From positions 1,612,001 through 1,676,000 of the forward strand of contig NZ_QTJP01000001.1 of NCBI RefSeq assembly GCF_003391115.1: a DNA stretch of 64,000 bases. Direction: 5' to 3'. This document shows, piece by piece, positions 17,791 to 26,749 of the stretch (within the stretch, counting starts at the first letter, position 1; every line of letters begins with the position of its first letter). Both the position numbers and the translations under genes were made by a program. Under the pieces are notes generated by a model. It had not been told where the DNA came from, searched no databases, and was given only the letters and a program-made list of their open reading frames with translations. Origin of the DNA: Sphingomonas crusticola (lineage in GTDB: Bacteria > Pseudomonadota > Alphaproteobacteria > Sphingomonadales > Sphingomonadaceae).

Positions 17791-18356
17791 TGGCCCTGCA
17801 GCGCCGCCACGAATGCGGCGGCATCGGGCAGCCGATCGAAATGAATATTGCCGTCGATATCCGCGCTGGGATCGCCCGGCACCAGGATCACTGCCGCCGG
17901 GCCGTTGCCCCTGGCGTCGAGCATTCCGACGATACCGCCCAACACGCGCTCACGACCAATCTCCATCAGGGGCGCCTTCATCCACGGCAGCGTCCACATG
18001 ATCCGCCGATCGGTCACGTGCAGGCTGATGAAGGGCGAGCGCAGTACTGCGATCAGAAAGCCCGGATATTTACGGAGCAGCAACAGGAAGACGCCGATCA
18101 CGAGCGAGGCGAGCACGGCCGTGCAGCTGATTGCAAACGCATAATCACCCGTGCTGATCGGTGCGGGCCACCAGATTGCCCACAGCAACATGATGAGGGT
18201 GAAGCCCTGGAAGCTGACGAACACCGCGGTCGTTGCCACACCGGAGGGAATCGCCCGCACGCCCGGCCGCGCGAGGTAGAAGGTGCGCTCGGGAATCGGA
18301 TTGAGCCGCCGCATATAGGGCACGGGCAGACTGGCGTTGGGCCGAACACTCTCCAT
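17787..18356 (-). CDS. Two-TM membrane protein of unknown function
   Basis: A 189-residue protein from the ATG at 18356. Two hydrophobic segments (about residues 38-62 and 72-95) are followed by a soluble tail of about 90 residues with a beta-rich look (FISLHVTDRRIMWTLPWMKAPLMEIGRERV), which resembles bacterial PH-like membrane proteins. The frame upstream to 18464 would run into lysK's promoter region and is not used. It is coupled to the helicase gene. Function is unknown. Confidence 0.65.
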   Translation of the reverse strand: MESVRPNASLPVPYMRRLNPIPERTFYLARPGVRAIPSGVATTAVFVSFQGFTLIMLLWAIWWPAPISTGDYAFAISCTAVLASLVIGVFLLLLRKYPGFLIAVLRSPFISLHVTDRRIMWTLPWMKAPLMEIGRERVLGGIVGMLDARGNGPAAVILVPGDPSADIDGNIHFDRLPDAAAFVAALQGQ

Positions 18357-18457
18357 AGCGCTTGCTACGCCTCCACCGGAGCGGTGCAACGCCGCTTCCC
18401 ACGTCTGGCCGGCTTCCCTAAAGCCGCTCGCCTGAACGCTAGTGAAACCGGGAACAA

Positions 18458-20032
18458 ATGGCAAACGATCTGCGTGACGCCGCGCTCGCCTCCAAGGCGT
18501 GGCCCTTTGAAGAAGCGCGCAAGCTGCTGGCGCGCTATTCGGACGGCGCGCCCGCCAAGGGCCATATCCTGTTCGAAACCGGCTACGGCCCTTCGGGCTT
18601 GCCGCATATTGGTACCTTCAACGAGGTGCTCCGCACCACCATGGTGCGCCACGCCTATGAGGCGATCTCGGATATTCCTACCCGCCTGGTCGCGTTCAGC
18701 GACGACATGGACGGCCTGCGTAAGGTTCCCGACAATGTTCCCAATCAGGCGATGCTGACCGAAAATCTCGGCAAGCCGCTGACACGCATCCCCGATCCCT
18801 TCGGCAAATTCGAATCGTTCGCGCACCATAACAATGCGATGTTACGCGACTTTCTCGACCGGTTCGGCTTCGAATATGAATTCCTGTCGTCGACCGAATA
18901 TTATGCAGCCGGCAGGTTCGACGATGCCCTGCGCAACGTGCTGCGTCATTATGATGCGATCATGGCGGTGATGCTGCCGACTTTACGACAGGAGCGGCAG
19001 GCGACCTATTCGCCGGTGCTGCCGATCGATCCTAAGACAGGCGTCGTGCTGCAAGTTCCCGTCGAGGTCGTCGACGCGGATGCCGGTACGATCCGCTATA
19101 CCGCGCCCGATGGCGATACGATTGTCGCCAGCGCGCTTGGCGGCGCCGCCAAGCTGCAATGGAAGGTCGACTGGGCGATGCGCTGGGCCGCGCTCGGCGT
19201 CGATTACGAAATGTCCGGCAAGGACCTGATCGATTCGGTCATCCAATCCTCGAAAATCTGCCGCGTGCTCGGTGCGCGACCTCCCGAGGGTTTCAACTAT
19301 GAGATGTTCCTCGACGAGCATGGCGAGAAGATTTCGAAGTCGAAGGGTAACGGCCTCAGCCTCGATCAATGGCTGACTTATGGCCCACCCGAAAGCCTGG
19401 CCTATTTCGCCTATCGCGAGCCCAAGCGCGCGAAGCAGCTACACATCGGCGTGATCCCGCGCGCGATCGACGATTATTGGAAGTCGGTGGCGGACTATCC
19501 GGCGCAGGGCCTGCCACAGCAGCTCGGCAATCCGGTCCACCACATTCACAATGGCGACGTGCCGGCCGAGCCGCTGCCCATCAGCTTCGGGCTGTTGCTC
19601 AATCTGGTCGGCGTGATCGGCAATGCCGATCAGGCGGTCGTGCGCGATTATCTCCAGGCGTATCGCCCCGGCACACAGCATTCGGCATTGGACGCGCTGA
19701 TCGGCCACGCCCTCGCCTACCACCGCGACTATGTCGCGCCGACGCTGCAGCGTCGCCCGCCCACCGCCGAGGAAGCGACGGCCTTGCGCGATCTGGATGC
19801 CCGCCTTGCCGGGCTGGGTGACGTGGAGGACCTGACGGCCGCCGCACAGAACGAGGTCTACGAGGTCGGCAAGGTTCATTACGGGCAGGAACGGCTGCGC
19901 GACTGGTTCAAGGCGCTCTACGAGACTTTGCTCGGTTCCGAACAGGGGCCGCGCATGGGCAGCTTTATCGCCCTTTACGGGCTCGATAATAGCCGCCGAC
20001 TAATCGCAGAAGCGCTTGCGCAAGCTGCCTGA
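18458..20032 (+). CDS. lysK: Lysyl-tRNA synthetase, class I
   Basis: This enzyme charges tRNA-Lys using a class I Rossmann fold, the form found in archaea and alphaproteobacteria rather than the class II LysS of most bacteria. At 524 residues it is full length. The HIGH-type signature is GPSGLPHIGTFNE near residue 45, and the KMSKS-type signature is GEKISKSKGNG near residue 290. A C-terminal helical anticodon-binding region follows. No class II LysRS is visible in this window. It begins about 100 bases from a divergent minus-strand gene, leaving room for its own promoter. Confidence 0.95.
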   Translation: MANDLRDAALASKAWPFEEARKLLARYSDGAPAKGHILFETGYGPSGLPHIGTFNEVLRTTMVRHAYEAISDIPTRLVAFSDDMDGLRKVPDNVPNQAMLTENLGKPLTRIPDPFGKFESFAHHNNAMLRDFLDRFGFEYEFLSSTEYYAAGRFDDALRNVLRHYDAIMAVMLPTLRQERQATYSPVLPIDPKTGVVLQVPVEVVDADAGTIRYTAPDGDTIVASALGGAAKLQWKVDWAMRWAALGVDYEMSGKDLIDSVIQSSKICRVLGARPPEGFNYEMFLDEHGEKISKSKGNGLSLDQWLTYGPPESLAYFAYREPKRAKQLHIGVIPRAIDDYWKSVADYPAQGLPQQLGNPVHHIHNGDVPAEPLPISFGLLLNLVGVIGNADQAVVRDYLQAYRPGTQHSALDALIGHALAYHRDYVAPTLQRRPPTAEEATALRDLDARLAGLGDVEDLTAAAQNEVYEVGKVHYGQERLRDWFKALYETLLGSEQGPRMGSFIALYGLDNSRRLIAEALAQAA

Positions 20033-20068
20033 CGGATCGTTTCGGTTCCCAAAGCTTTCTCCAACCCT

Positions 20069-20752
20069 ATGACAAATTTGAAAATGACGATTCGCGCCGG
20101 GCTGGTCTGCGCAGCCCTGCTGGCGGCCGCCCCCGCCATGGCGGCGACACCGCGAGAGATGCTCACGCAGGCGGCCTTCCAGACCACTGACAAGGCGGCC
20201 GCGCTGGCCTTGGTCAATCAGGCGCTGGCCGCGGCGCAGGCGCAGCTTGCAGCCAATCCTCATGATCGCGAGGCGCAGATGCAGCGCGGCGTCGGCATCG
20301 GCGATCGTGCGCGGCTGACGCGCTCGCCCGGCGATGCCAAGATGGCGCGCCAGATCTTCGAAAACTTCGCCGCTGCCAATCCGCGCGATCCAGAAGCGCA
20401 TCTCGCGATCGCGTCATGGCATCTCGATACGGTCGCATCCGGCTTCCTGGCGACGACGATGCTGGGCGCCAAGAAGGAGGTTGGCCTCGCCGCGCTGGAC
20501 CGGGCGGTGGCGCTTGGCGGAGGGCGGCCGTTCTTCACAGGTTTTGCCGCGATGATGCGCATCCGCCTCAATCCGAAGGATGTCGCGACCGCACTCCGTC
20601 TGGCCGAGCAGGCGGCAGCCGCGCCGGCTCCCTCCGCGCTCGATCGGATCGCCAAACGTCAGGCACAGGCCTTATTGATTCCGCTGCGCGCGGGCGACGG
20701 TCGCACGGCCGAACTGCTCGCGCGGAAATTGCTGCCGTTCGGACGGCTCTGA
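20069..20752 (+). CDS. Secreted TPR-like repeat protein
   Basis: A 227-residue exported protein with a signal peptide (hydrophobic AGLVCAALLAAAPAMA, cleavage near residue 26). The mature part is Ala-rich and helical with TPR-like spacing (NPHDREAQMQRGVGIGDRARL, NPRDPEAHLAIASWHLDT). It probably acts as a periplasmic scaffold, but the partner is unknown. It lies 36 bases downstream of lysK and may be read through from it. Confidence 0.65.
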   Translation: MTNLKMTIRAGLVCAALLAAAPAMAATPREMLTQAAFQTTDKAAALALVNQALAAAQAQLAANPHDREAQMQRGVGIGDRARLTRSPGDAKMARQIFENFAAANPRDPEAHLAIASWHLDTVASGFLATTMLGAKKEVGLAALDRAVALGGGRPFFTGFAAMMRIRLNPKDVATALRLAEQAAAAPAPSALDRIAKRQAQALLIPLRAGDGRTAELLARKLLPFGRL

Positions 20753-20755
20753 GCC

Positions 20756-20786
20756 AAAGAAAGCCCGGGCGGTTTCCCGCCCGGGC
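20756..20786 (-). terminator. Intrinsic terminator of the RcnB-like gene
   Basis: A perfect 10-bp stem GCCCGGGCGG/CCGCCCGGGC with a 4-base loop (GAAA on the minus strand) is followed on the minus strand by TTTCTTT. It sits about 28 bases past the stop of the minus-strand gene starting at 21287. On the plus strand there is no T-run. Confidence 0.85.
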
Positions 20787-20813
20787 CCCTCATACGCTAC
20801 GCTACGTACAAGC

Positions 20814-21287
20814 TTAGAAGAAGAAGCGGTTGTTGACCTCGAGCACGCGGCCGCTGCGGACGTCGACGAGCAGGACGTCGTTCCCGTAGCGAACCCAGCG
20901 CTGCCAGCCGAGCACGGGGCGCAGATGATAGCGATACGGATCGACCCAATAGCGCTGATCGTAGAAGGCGCGGTCGAAGCGGTAGCCCACGTTGACCGGG
21001 CGGTAGCGATAGCCGCGCGGGCCGTCCCAGCGTCCGGCGCGATAGATGTTCGGGTTACGGCTGCGATGTTCGCGCCAATCGTCGCGATATTCACGGCGCG
21101 CCTCGCGCACATCCTGACGCTGCTCGCGGATTTCGCGCGGTGAGTCACCGCGGCGGATCGCACGATTCACGTCGCGCTGTTCCTCACGGATCTGGCGCCG
21201 GTCATGCCGCAATTCTCCGCTTTGGGCTTGCGCCATTGTCGGAACGATCGTGGCAACCAGAAGGCTGGCCAATATTGCTTTACGCAT
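20814..21287 (-). CDS. RcnB-family periplasmic protein
   Basis: A 157-residue exported protein with a signal peptide (cleavage after AQA near residue 22). A highly charged helical stretch rich in Arg, Glu and Asp (about 25-85) is followed by the RcnB-type C-terminal domain: the tyrosine-rich YRAGRWDGPRGYRYRPVNVG segment, a WVRYGNDVLLVDVRSGRV strand pair, and an aromatic tail ending NNRFFF. RcnB of E. coli affects nickel/cobalt efflux, but most alphaproteobacterial members are uncharacterised. A paralogue lies directly upstream. Confidence 0.82.
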   Translation of the reverse strand: MRKAILASLLVATIVPTMAQAQSGELRHDRRQIREEQRDVNRAIRRGDSPREIREQRQDVREARREYRDDWREHRSRNPNIYRAGRWDGPRGYRYRPVNVGYRFDRAFYDQRYWVDPYRYHLRPVLGWQRWVRYGNDVLLVDVRSGRVLEVNNRFFF

Positions 21288-21395
21288 CGTCTACTCCTTT
21301 CCCTTATAAGTACCGACTGAGGCGCAAACGCCCCGTCAAATTCTTACCTAGCGGTGATTCGCTGAACGGGTTTCGAATGGAATAGTCAGCGTATA

Positions 21396-21428
21396 GAAAG
21401 ATGGCCGATGCTCATTGGAGCACCGGCC
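21396..21428 (-). terminator. Intrinsic terminator of second RcnB-like gene
   Basis: On the minus strand an 11-bp stem GGCCGGTGCTC/GAGCATCGGCC (one G-T pair) with loop CAAT is followed by ATCTTTCT. It starts about 10 bases after the stop codon of the gene at 21438-22391. Confidence 0.8.
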
Positions 21429-21437
21429 AAGTATTTT

Positions 21438-22391
21438 CTAATAGAAAAAGCCCTGGATTACGTCGGCAACTTCCCCGGTAGTTGTATCCACCAGCAGAGC
21501 GTCGTCGTAATAACGAACCCAGCGATAAGGCCATTCGACCGGCGGCAGGCGATATTCATATGGATCGCTTAGCCAATAGTTTGACGCATAGAAAAATGGC
21601 TCAAGGAAAAACCCCCGGTAAACCGAGCGATACCCGTAGCCATAGGGAGCGTTGTAATGCCCGCGACGAAAGATATCGCGATGCGTGTTGCGCCAGCCGC
21701 GCCAATCATAACGGTGGTCGTTGCGCCAGTTGAGGTCCGGCCGGCGGCCATTGCCGCGACCGTCGCGATCCCAGCGACCGTCATTGCGCCGGTTATTGTC
21801 CCAGCGACCGTCATTGTTGTTGCCGCGATTATTGTTGTCCCAACGGCGGTCGTTGTTGCCGCGGTTACCGTCGTTGCGGCGCCAGTCGCCGGCACCGCCG
21901 CGGTTGTCGCGATCCCAGCGGCCTTCGTCACGCTGCGTATCGACCCGGCCGCTGCCGGCGTCGCGATCGCCGCGTTGCCGCCTGTCATTGCCGGTCCACC
22001 TGCCGACATCGCCGCGATTCTCGCCGCGGCTCCATCGACCGACATCCTGCTGCGGTGTGCCGGTGTTGGCCTGCGGCGGCACCGGCCGCGCATCGTTACG
22101 CTCCCGCTGGCCGCGGCCGGCTTGCCACTGGGCGCGCTGCTCGGGGGAGAAGCGATTGCCGCCGCCCCAAGTGCCGCGCTGCTGCTGTTGCGGCGCAGCC
22201 GGCGCCGAAACCTGTGGCTGCGGCCGCGGTGCTACCGCCTGGGGCGGCGTCGGGCGGACATTATTCCGCTCGCCGCTATCGAACGACCGGTTCTCCCGCC
22301 CGCCATGGCGGCCGTCCCGATCTTGCGCCATTGCCGGCATCACGACCATGACGGCCGCGGCGGCGAGCAAGGCGAGCTTCACGCTCTTCAT
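21438..22391 (-). CDS. RcnB-family protein with Asn/Arg/Asp-rich repeats
   Basis: A 317-residue exported protein from the ATG at 22391 (signal peptide MKSVKLALLAAAAVMVVMPAMAQ). The central 150 residues are low complexity: Gln/Pro-rich first, then degenerate repeats of the type GRWDNN/GRWDRDNRG. The C-terminus carries the RcnB-type domain with WRNTHRDIFRRGHYNAPYG and YRWVRYYDDALLVDTTTGEV, closely similar to the neighbouring paralogue. The repeat region is probably disordered and polyampholytic; metal or polyanion binding is only a guess. It has its own terminator and is separated by 150 bases from the downstream paralogue. Confidence 0.8.
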   Translation of the reverse strand: MKSVKLALLAAAAVMVVMPAMAQDRDGRHGGRENRSFDSGERNNVRPTPPQAVAPRPQPQVSAPAAPQQQQRGTWGGGNRFSPEQRAQWQAGRGQRERNDARPVPPQANTGTPQQDVGRWSRGENRGDVGRWTGNDRRQRGDRDAGSGRVDTQRDEGRWDRDNRGGAGDWRRNDGNRGNNDRRWDNNNRGNNNDGRWDNNRRNDGRWDRDGRGNGRRPDLNWRNDHRYDWRGWRNTHRDIFRRGHYNAPYGYGYRSVYRGFFLEPFFYASNYWLSDPYEYRLPPVEWPYRWVRYYDDALLVDTTTGEVADVIQGFFY

Positions 22392-22496
22392 CTCTGCACC
22401 ACTCCTGCTGCGGGTGCCGAATGCGCCCGTCATTGATGGCGCTATGAACGCATGAGCGTGATCGACGGCTGAATTGATCCGTCAGCGTTCAGAAAG

Positions 22497-23039
22497 CTAT
22501 TTATGGACAGGCGTGAGCGCCGGAACGGCGGCGGCGGCGTCGGCAGGATCGATGTCCGGCGGCGGCGCGGCGGCGATGGCGCGGCCGCCATGGCCCGCCT
22601 CGGCTGCCCGGCGGATGGCGCGGCGGATCCGCGGATAGGTGCCGCACCGGCAGAGGTTAGTGATGGCCTCGTCCATCTGCGCGTCGCTGGGATTGGGATT
22701 GCGCGCCAGCAGCGCGGCAGCCGCCATGATCATCCCCGACTGGCAATAGCCGCATTGCGGCACGCTCTCCGCCACCCAGGCCTGCTGCACCGGGTGACTG
22801 CGGTCGCTGGTCAACCCCTCGATCGTGGTGACGAAGCTGCCTTCGATCGCGCCGATCGCCACCTGGCATGACCGCCGCGCGATGCCGTCGACATGGACCG
22901 TGCACGCGCCACATTGCCCCGCACCGCAGCCATATTTGGTGCCGGTAAGGTTCGAGGCGTCGCGCAAGGCCCATAATAAGGGCGTCTCGGGGTCCATCTT
23001 GTAATGGACGGGTGCGCCGTTGACGGTGAAGCGGGTCAT
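22497..23039 (-). CDS. [2Fe-2S] subunit, isoquinoline/aldehyde oxidoreductase type
   Basis: A 180-residue homologue of the small subunit of molybdenum hydroxylases such as isoquinoline 1-oxidoreductase (IorA). The plant-type ferredoxin cluster motif is [16 protein letters not shown], and the second cluster motif is [10 protein letters not shown] followed by [16 protein letters not shown] 25-residue Ala/Pro-rich C-terminal tail is unusual. The catalytic molybdopterin subunit, which normally follows directly, is absent: the next gene is an RcnB-like protein. It is therefore an orphan electron-transfer subunit, or its partner lies elsewhere. Confidence 0.88.
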   Translation of the reverse strand: MTRFTVNGAPVHYKMDPETPLLWALRDASNLTGTKYGCGAGQCGACTVHVDGIARRSCQVAIGAIEGSFVTTIEGLTSDRSHPVQQAWVAESVPQCGYCQSGMIMAAAALLARNPNPSDAQMDEAITNLCRCGTYPRIRRAIRRAAEAGHGGRAIAAAPPPDIDPADAAAAVPALTPVHK

Positions 23040-23102
23040 CGCCGCAGCCTAGAAAGAGCGCGCCCAATTGGAAAGCGCGCAGGCCGCCCCCATCTGCGGT
23101 AA

Positions 23103-23900
23103 ATGCGCCAACCCAGCCTGTTCATCCCGCATGGCGGAGGACCGTGCTTCTTCCTAAACCCCGACGGCAGCTGCCCGCCGGAATGGCAGCCGATGCGGGA
23201 TTATCTCGCCGCGATCCTGCCGTCCCTGCCGGGAAGACCGCGGGCGATCCTGATCGTTTCGGGCCATTGGGAGGAAGCCGACTTCACCGTTCATACCGGC
23301 GAACAGCCCGATCTGCTGTTCGACTATCGCGGCTTTCCCGAACATACGTATCGCCTGCGTTGGGATGCGCCTGGCGCGCCCGCTCTAGCAGCACGGGTAA
23401 AGGCCCTACTCGAGGGCGCGGGCTTCGCGACAAGCGAGAATGCGACGCGCGGCTGGGATCATGGCGTGTTCGTGCCGATGAAGGTGGTCGTGCCGAATGC
23501 CTGCATCCCGACGATGCAGCTCTCGCTGCGCGCCGATCTTGAGCCTGCCGCGCACATCCGTGCCGGCCAGGCCCTCGAATCGCTACGCGACGAAGGCGTA
23601 CTGATCGTCGGATCCGGCATGAGTTTCCACAACATGCGCATGCTCGGACGCGACGTGGCGCCGCAGGCGGACCTGTTCGACGCTGGCCTCAGCGCGGCAG
23701 TCACCGATCCGGACCCCGTGCAGCGACGTACGCGTATCGCCGATTGGACGGCGTTGCCGCAGGCGCGCTTCGCCCACCCGCGCGAGGAGCATCTGCTGCC
23801 GTTGATGGTCGCACTCGGCGCAGGCGGAGACGATCCGGCCGTGAACGATCATCGCGACCATGTTATCGGCTGGACGGTTTCCGCCTTCCGCTTCGGCTGA
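23103..23900 (+). CDS. Class III extradiol-type dioxygenase (LigB/DODA family)
   Basis: A 265-residue protein of the DODA/YgiD branch of LigB-like nonheme iron dioxygenases, which cleave catecholic rings such as 4,5-DOPA. Candidate metal ligands are the His in FIPHGGGP near residue 10, the His in VSGHWEEADF near 60, and a later His in GMSFHNMR. The WDHGVFVPMKV stretch is typical. The natural substrate is unknown. It is divergent from the [2Fe-2S] gene with only 63 bases between, so shared control is possible. Confidence 0.85.
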   Translation: MRQPSLFIPHGGGPCFFLNPDGSCPPEWQPMRDYLAAILPSLPGRPRAILIVSGHWEEADFTVHTGEQPDLLFDYRGFPEHTYRLRWDAPGAPALAARVKALLEGAGFATSENATRGWDHGVFVPMKVVVPNACIPTMQLSLRADLEPAAHIRAGQALESLRDEGVLIVGSGMSFHNMRMLGRDVAPQADLFDAGLSAAVTDPDPVQRRTRIADWTALPQARFAHPREEHLLPLMVALGAGGDDPAVNDHRDHVIGWTVSAFRFG

Positions 23901-24023
23901 AGGCTTGAAGAATCACCCTCGCGCTGTTAGGGGCGCCGCTTCCGACGCGGGCACTGCTCGCGGCGACAATCTTTTATTGCCGGCTGACGGACGCGCCAGC
24001 CCGACTGGAGAACTGGTTTATTT

Positions 24024-24230
24024 ATGCAGATCATCGTTCGCGATAACAATGTCGATCAGGCACTGCGCGCGCTCAAGAAGAAGCTGCAGCGCGAGGGCGT
24101 ATATCGCGAAATGAAGCTGCGCCGTCATTACGAGAAGCCGTCGGAAAAGCGTGCGCGCGAGCGTGCCGCCGCCATCCGCCGCGCCCGCAAGCTGGAGCGT
24201 AAGCGCACCGAGCGCGACCAGGCCCGTTAA
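24024..24230 (+). CDS. rpsU: 30S ribosomal protein S21
   Basis: A 68-residue basic protein matching S21 along its whole length ([20 protein letters not shown] then [19 protein letters not shown]). S21 sits on the 30S platform near the 3' end of 16S rRNA and helps initiation. The 5' leader contains GGAG at a rather long distance (13 bases) from the ATG. It is followed after 14 bases by an FKBP gene. Confidence 0.96.
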   Translation: MQIIVRDNNVDQALRALKKKLQREGVYREMKLRRHYEKPSEKRARERAAAIRRARKLERKRTERDQAR

Positions 24231-24244
24231 GGTCTGATACTCTC

Positions 24245-24817
24245 ATGTCCGATATAACTGCGGTTCCGCTGCGCCCCGTTGGCAAGAGCGGCGTTACCGC
24301 GCTTTGGGCGGGTGTCGCTCTTCTGCTTGCAGCCGGCATCGGCGGTGGCGTCTATGCCAGCACGGCTGCCCGCCGCGCCGCAGTGGCCTCACCGGCTATG
24401 GCCAAGTTGTCGGCGCCGGACTTTCTGGCCGCCAACGGCAAGCGCCGCGGCGTCAGGACGACGGCATCGGGCGTCGAATATCTGGTGATCAAGCCTGGCT
24501 CGGGGCCGACTCCGACGGCGGCCGATATCGCGTTGATCGACTATCGCGGCACGCTGACCGACGGCACGGTGTTCGACCTGACCAAGCCCGGCGAGCCGGC
24601 GCAGCTTCCCGTCGGCCAGGTCGTGCCCGGCTTCGCCGAGGCGATGATGCTGATGCGCAAGGGCTCGCAATATCGCGTCTGGCTGCCGCCGCAGCTCGCT
24701 TATGGCGATCGCCAGGCCGGCACAATTCCGCCCGGTTCGGTGCTGGTGTTCGACATCACCATGCATGATTTCGCGCCGATGCCTTCCGGCATGCCGGGAC
24801 AGCAGCCGGGAATGTAA
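24245..24817 (+). CDS. FKBP-type peptidyl-prolyl isomerase, membrane anchored
   Basis: A 190-residue protein with an N-terminal transmembrane/signal-anchor segment (about 17-40), a short linker, and an FKBP domain from about residue 70 (DIALIDYRGTLTDGTVFDLTK, QLPVGQVVPGFAEAMMLM, YRVWLPPQLAYGDRQAGTIPPGSVLVFDI). It should catalyse proline isomerisation of exported proteins in the periplasm. It shares an operon with rpsU and converges on the AI-2E-type transporter gene with a 4-base gap. Confidence 0.9.
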   Translation: MSDITAVPLRPVGKSGVTALWAGVALLLAAGIGGGVYASTAARRAAVASPAMAKLSAPDFLAANGKRRGVRTTASGVEYLVIKPGSGPTPTAADIALIDYRGTLTDGTVFDLTKPGEPAQLPVGQVVPGFAEAMMLMRKGSQYRVWLPPQLAYGDRQAGTIPPGSVLVFDITMHDFAPMPSGMPGQQPGM

Positions 24818-24821
24818 CGGC

Positions 24822-25877
24822 TCAGGGCGCCGCGGCGTCCTCGGCAGCGAGCTCGCTCTTTTCCTCGAGCAGCACTTTCACCATCGCGACGATTGGATCG
24901 GCCAGGGCCAGGCCGAGGATGCCGAACAATGCGCCGAACAGAAGCTGGCAGCCGAGCACCAATGCGGGCGGCAGATCGACCGCACGCCGTGCGACCATCG
25001 GGACGACGACATAGCCGTCGAATGTCTGCACGGCGATATAGACGCAGATCGCGCCGATCCCGATATGGGTGCCCGCCGAGAAGCCTACCAGCACGATCAG
25101 AGCACCCGAGACGATCCCGCCGATGTTCGGCAGGAAAGCGAGCAGTCCGGTAAGGACGCCGAGCAAAGGCGCCATCGGCACGCCGATTAGAGAGAGGGCC
25201 GTACCGACGAACACGCCTTCGACGGCCATTCCGACCAGACGGCCTGCCATTAGCCGGCGCAAAGTCCGGCCCATCTTTTCGGAGGTGTGATAGAAATCCC
25301 GGCGCTTCTTCATCGGCAGCATCCAGGCCACGCCGCGCTCGTAGAGGCGCGGCTCCATCGCGATGAACAGGCCGAGCACGATGATCGCAAGCAGGCTGGA
25401 TAGCGCACCAAGCGCGGTGCCGAGCGCGGCTGTCACCTCGCCAAACGAGCCGACCAGCTGCCGGCCAATCTGGGCAGCCCCCTGCTTGGGCGGGACCAGC
25501 CCAAGGCTATGACCATAAGAAACCACGCGATTGGCCTGGTCCATCACCACCGCACGCAGCGCCTCGAACTGGCCGGCGAGCTGGCTACCCATCAGGATGG
25601 CGAAGCCGACCAGGAAGCAGGCAACCAGCACGGCGACGATCGCCAGCCGCAGCCCGCGGCCGAGCGAAGTGACCTTGCCCAGCAGGCGCACGCCGCCATC
25701 GAGCAGCGCGGCGAACACCACGCCGCCGATGATCAACAGCAAGGGTTGGGCGAGCAGCCAGATCAGCGCGACCGCAACCGCCAACCCGATCCAGATGACC
25801 GCATCGTGGAATTCGCGGGTGGTGCTAGGCGCCGTAAAATCTGACGGGCCCGGCTCTTCGCGTGGGCGGCGGGGCAC
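24822..25877 (-). CDS. AI-2E family transporter (permease)
   Basis: A 351-residue multi-pass membrane protein of the AI-2E transporter/PerM family, members of which have been linked to autoinducer-2 or Na+/H+ exchange; the substrate is not predictable. The GTG at 25877 is preferred because it comes two bases after the upstream lepB stop; the frame to 25961 lies inside lepB. Family features are an N-terminal helical hairpin, a large soluble part (about 115-200) and the late membrane region with LTGLLAFLPNIGGIVSG. It ends the pyrE-to-lepB operon. Confidence 0.85.
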   Translation of the reverse strand: MPRRPREEPGPSDFTAPSTTREFHDAVIWIGLAVAVALIWLLAQPLLLIIGGVVFAALLDGGVRLLGKVTSLGRGLRLAIVAVLVACFLVGFAILMGSQLAGQFEALRAVVMDQANRVVSYGHSLGLVPPKQGAAQIGRQLVGSFGEVTAALGTALGALSSLLAIIVLGLFIAMEPRLYERGVAWMLPMKKRRDFYHTSEKMGRTLRRLMAGRLVGMAVEGVFVGTALSLIGVPMAPLLGVLTGLLAFLPNIGGIVSGALIVLVGFSAGTHIGIGAICVYIAVQTFDGYVVVPMVARRAVDLPPALVLGCQLLFGALFGILGLALADPIVAMVKVLLEEKSELAAEDAAAP

Positions 25878-25879
25878 GG

Positions 25880-26749
25880 TTACTTTCCCGCTGCCTGGGG
25901 ACGCAGGCTCGTGCCGGCGCGGCCACCACGCAGCGCGGTGAACCAGCTTACCGGGTTCCACAAGGCGCCATTGCCGTCATAGCTATGGGTCAGCAACTCG
26001 GCGCGACCACCCAGCGCCTCGATCGGGATCGGTCCACCGAGCCCGTTATTGTCGCGGGGCACCCGGCTGTCCGCCGATTCGTCGCGATTGTCGCCCATCA
26101 CGAAGACGTGGCCTTTGGGCACGGTGATCTCCGCATAATCGTCATACCCCCCGGCGCCGAAATCGCCCATGTCGATCGTGTCATAGCTGACGCCACTGGG
26201 CAAAGTTTCACGGTAGCGGGGCAAGGCGCACGTGCCTTTGCCGTTTGGACCGACCGCCTGGAACTGCCGTTCCAGCATCGTATCGCAGGGCAGATTGGCA
26301 TCGATCGGCAGCGTGGCCGGCGCTTCCCGCTCGCGCCGCACTGGCACGCCGTTGAGAATGATCACGCCGCCGCGGACAGCGATGCGATCGCCCGGCAGCC
26401 CGATGACGCGCTTGATCAGTTCCTCGCCGTCGCGGTCGAGCGTAACGACATCGCCGCGCTCCGGCAGGCGACCGAACAGGCGGCCACGCATGAACGGCAG
26501 AATGTGAAAGGCCGGGGAGGCATAGGACCAGCCGTAGGGAAATTTGGTTACGACCAGCCGGTCGCCCTTGATCAGCGTCGGCATCATCGATTCGGACGGG
26601 ATGTAGAAGGGCCTCGCGATGAAGGTCCACAGCGCGAACACGGCCAGTGCCATCCAGGCGAGCCCGCGAACCTCATCGATCAAGCGGTTCCGGCCGTCCG
26701 GCACGGCTGGAGCCGAGGCACCGGTGGGATCGGACGCCGCCCCGCTCAT
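25880..26749 (-). CDS. lepB: Signal peptidase I (copy 2)
   Basis: A 289-residue type I signal peptidase that cleaves Sec/Tat signal peptides at the outer face of the inner membrane. One N-terminal transmembrane helix (about 28-46) is followed by the catalytic serine Ser54 in PSESMMPTL, the general-base Lys113 in LIKRVIGLPGD, and the box E motif VFVMGDNRDESADSR. It overlaps the stop of a second lepB by four bases (ATGA). The two proteins are closely similar over their length, so this is a tandem duplication with both catalytic dyads intact. Confidence 0.93.
   Translation of the reverse strand: MSGAASDPTGASAPAVPDGRNRLIDEVRGLAWMALAVFALWTFIARPFYIPSESMMPTLIKGDRLVVTKFPYGWSYASPAFHILPFMRGRLFGRLPERGDVVTLDRDGEELIKRVIGLPGDRIAVRGGVIILNGVPVRREREAPATLPIDANLPCDTMLERQFQAVGPNGKGTCALPRYRETLPSGVSYDTIDMGDFGAGGYDDYAEITVPKGHVFVMGDNRDESADSRVPRDNNGLGGPIPIEALGGRAELLTHSYDGNGALWNPVSWFTALRGGRAGTSLRPQAAGK

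Noticed and set aside
21657-22436. Plus-strand Ala/Val/Ile-rich 259-codon frame resembling a membrane repeat protein
   Set aside because: It is the antisense of the Asn/Arg/Asp-rich repeats of the RcnB-like gene, which explains the repetitive Val/Ile/Ala composition.
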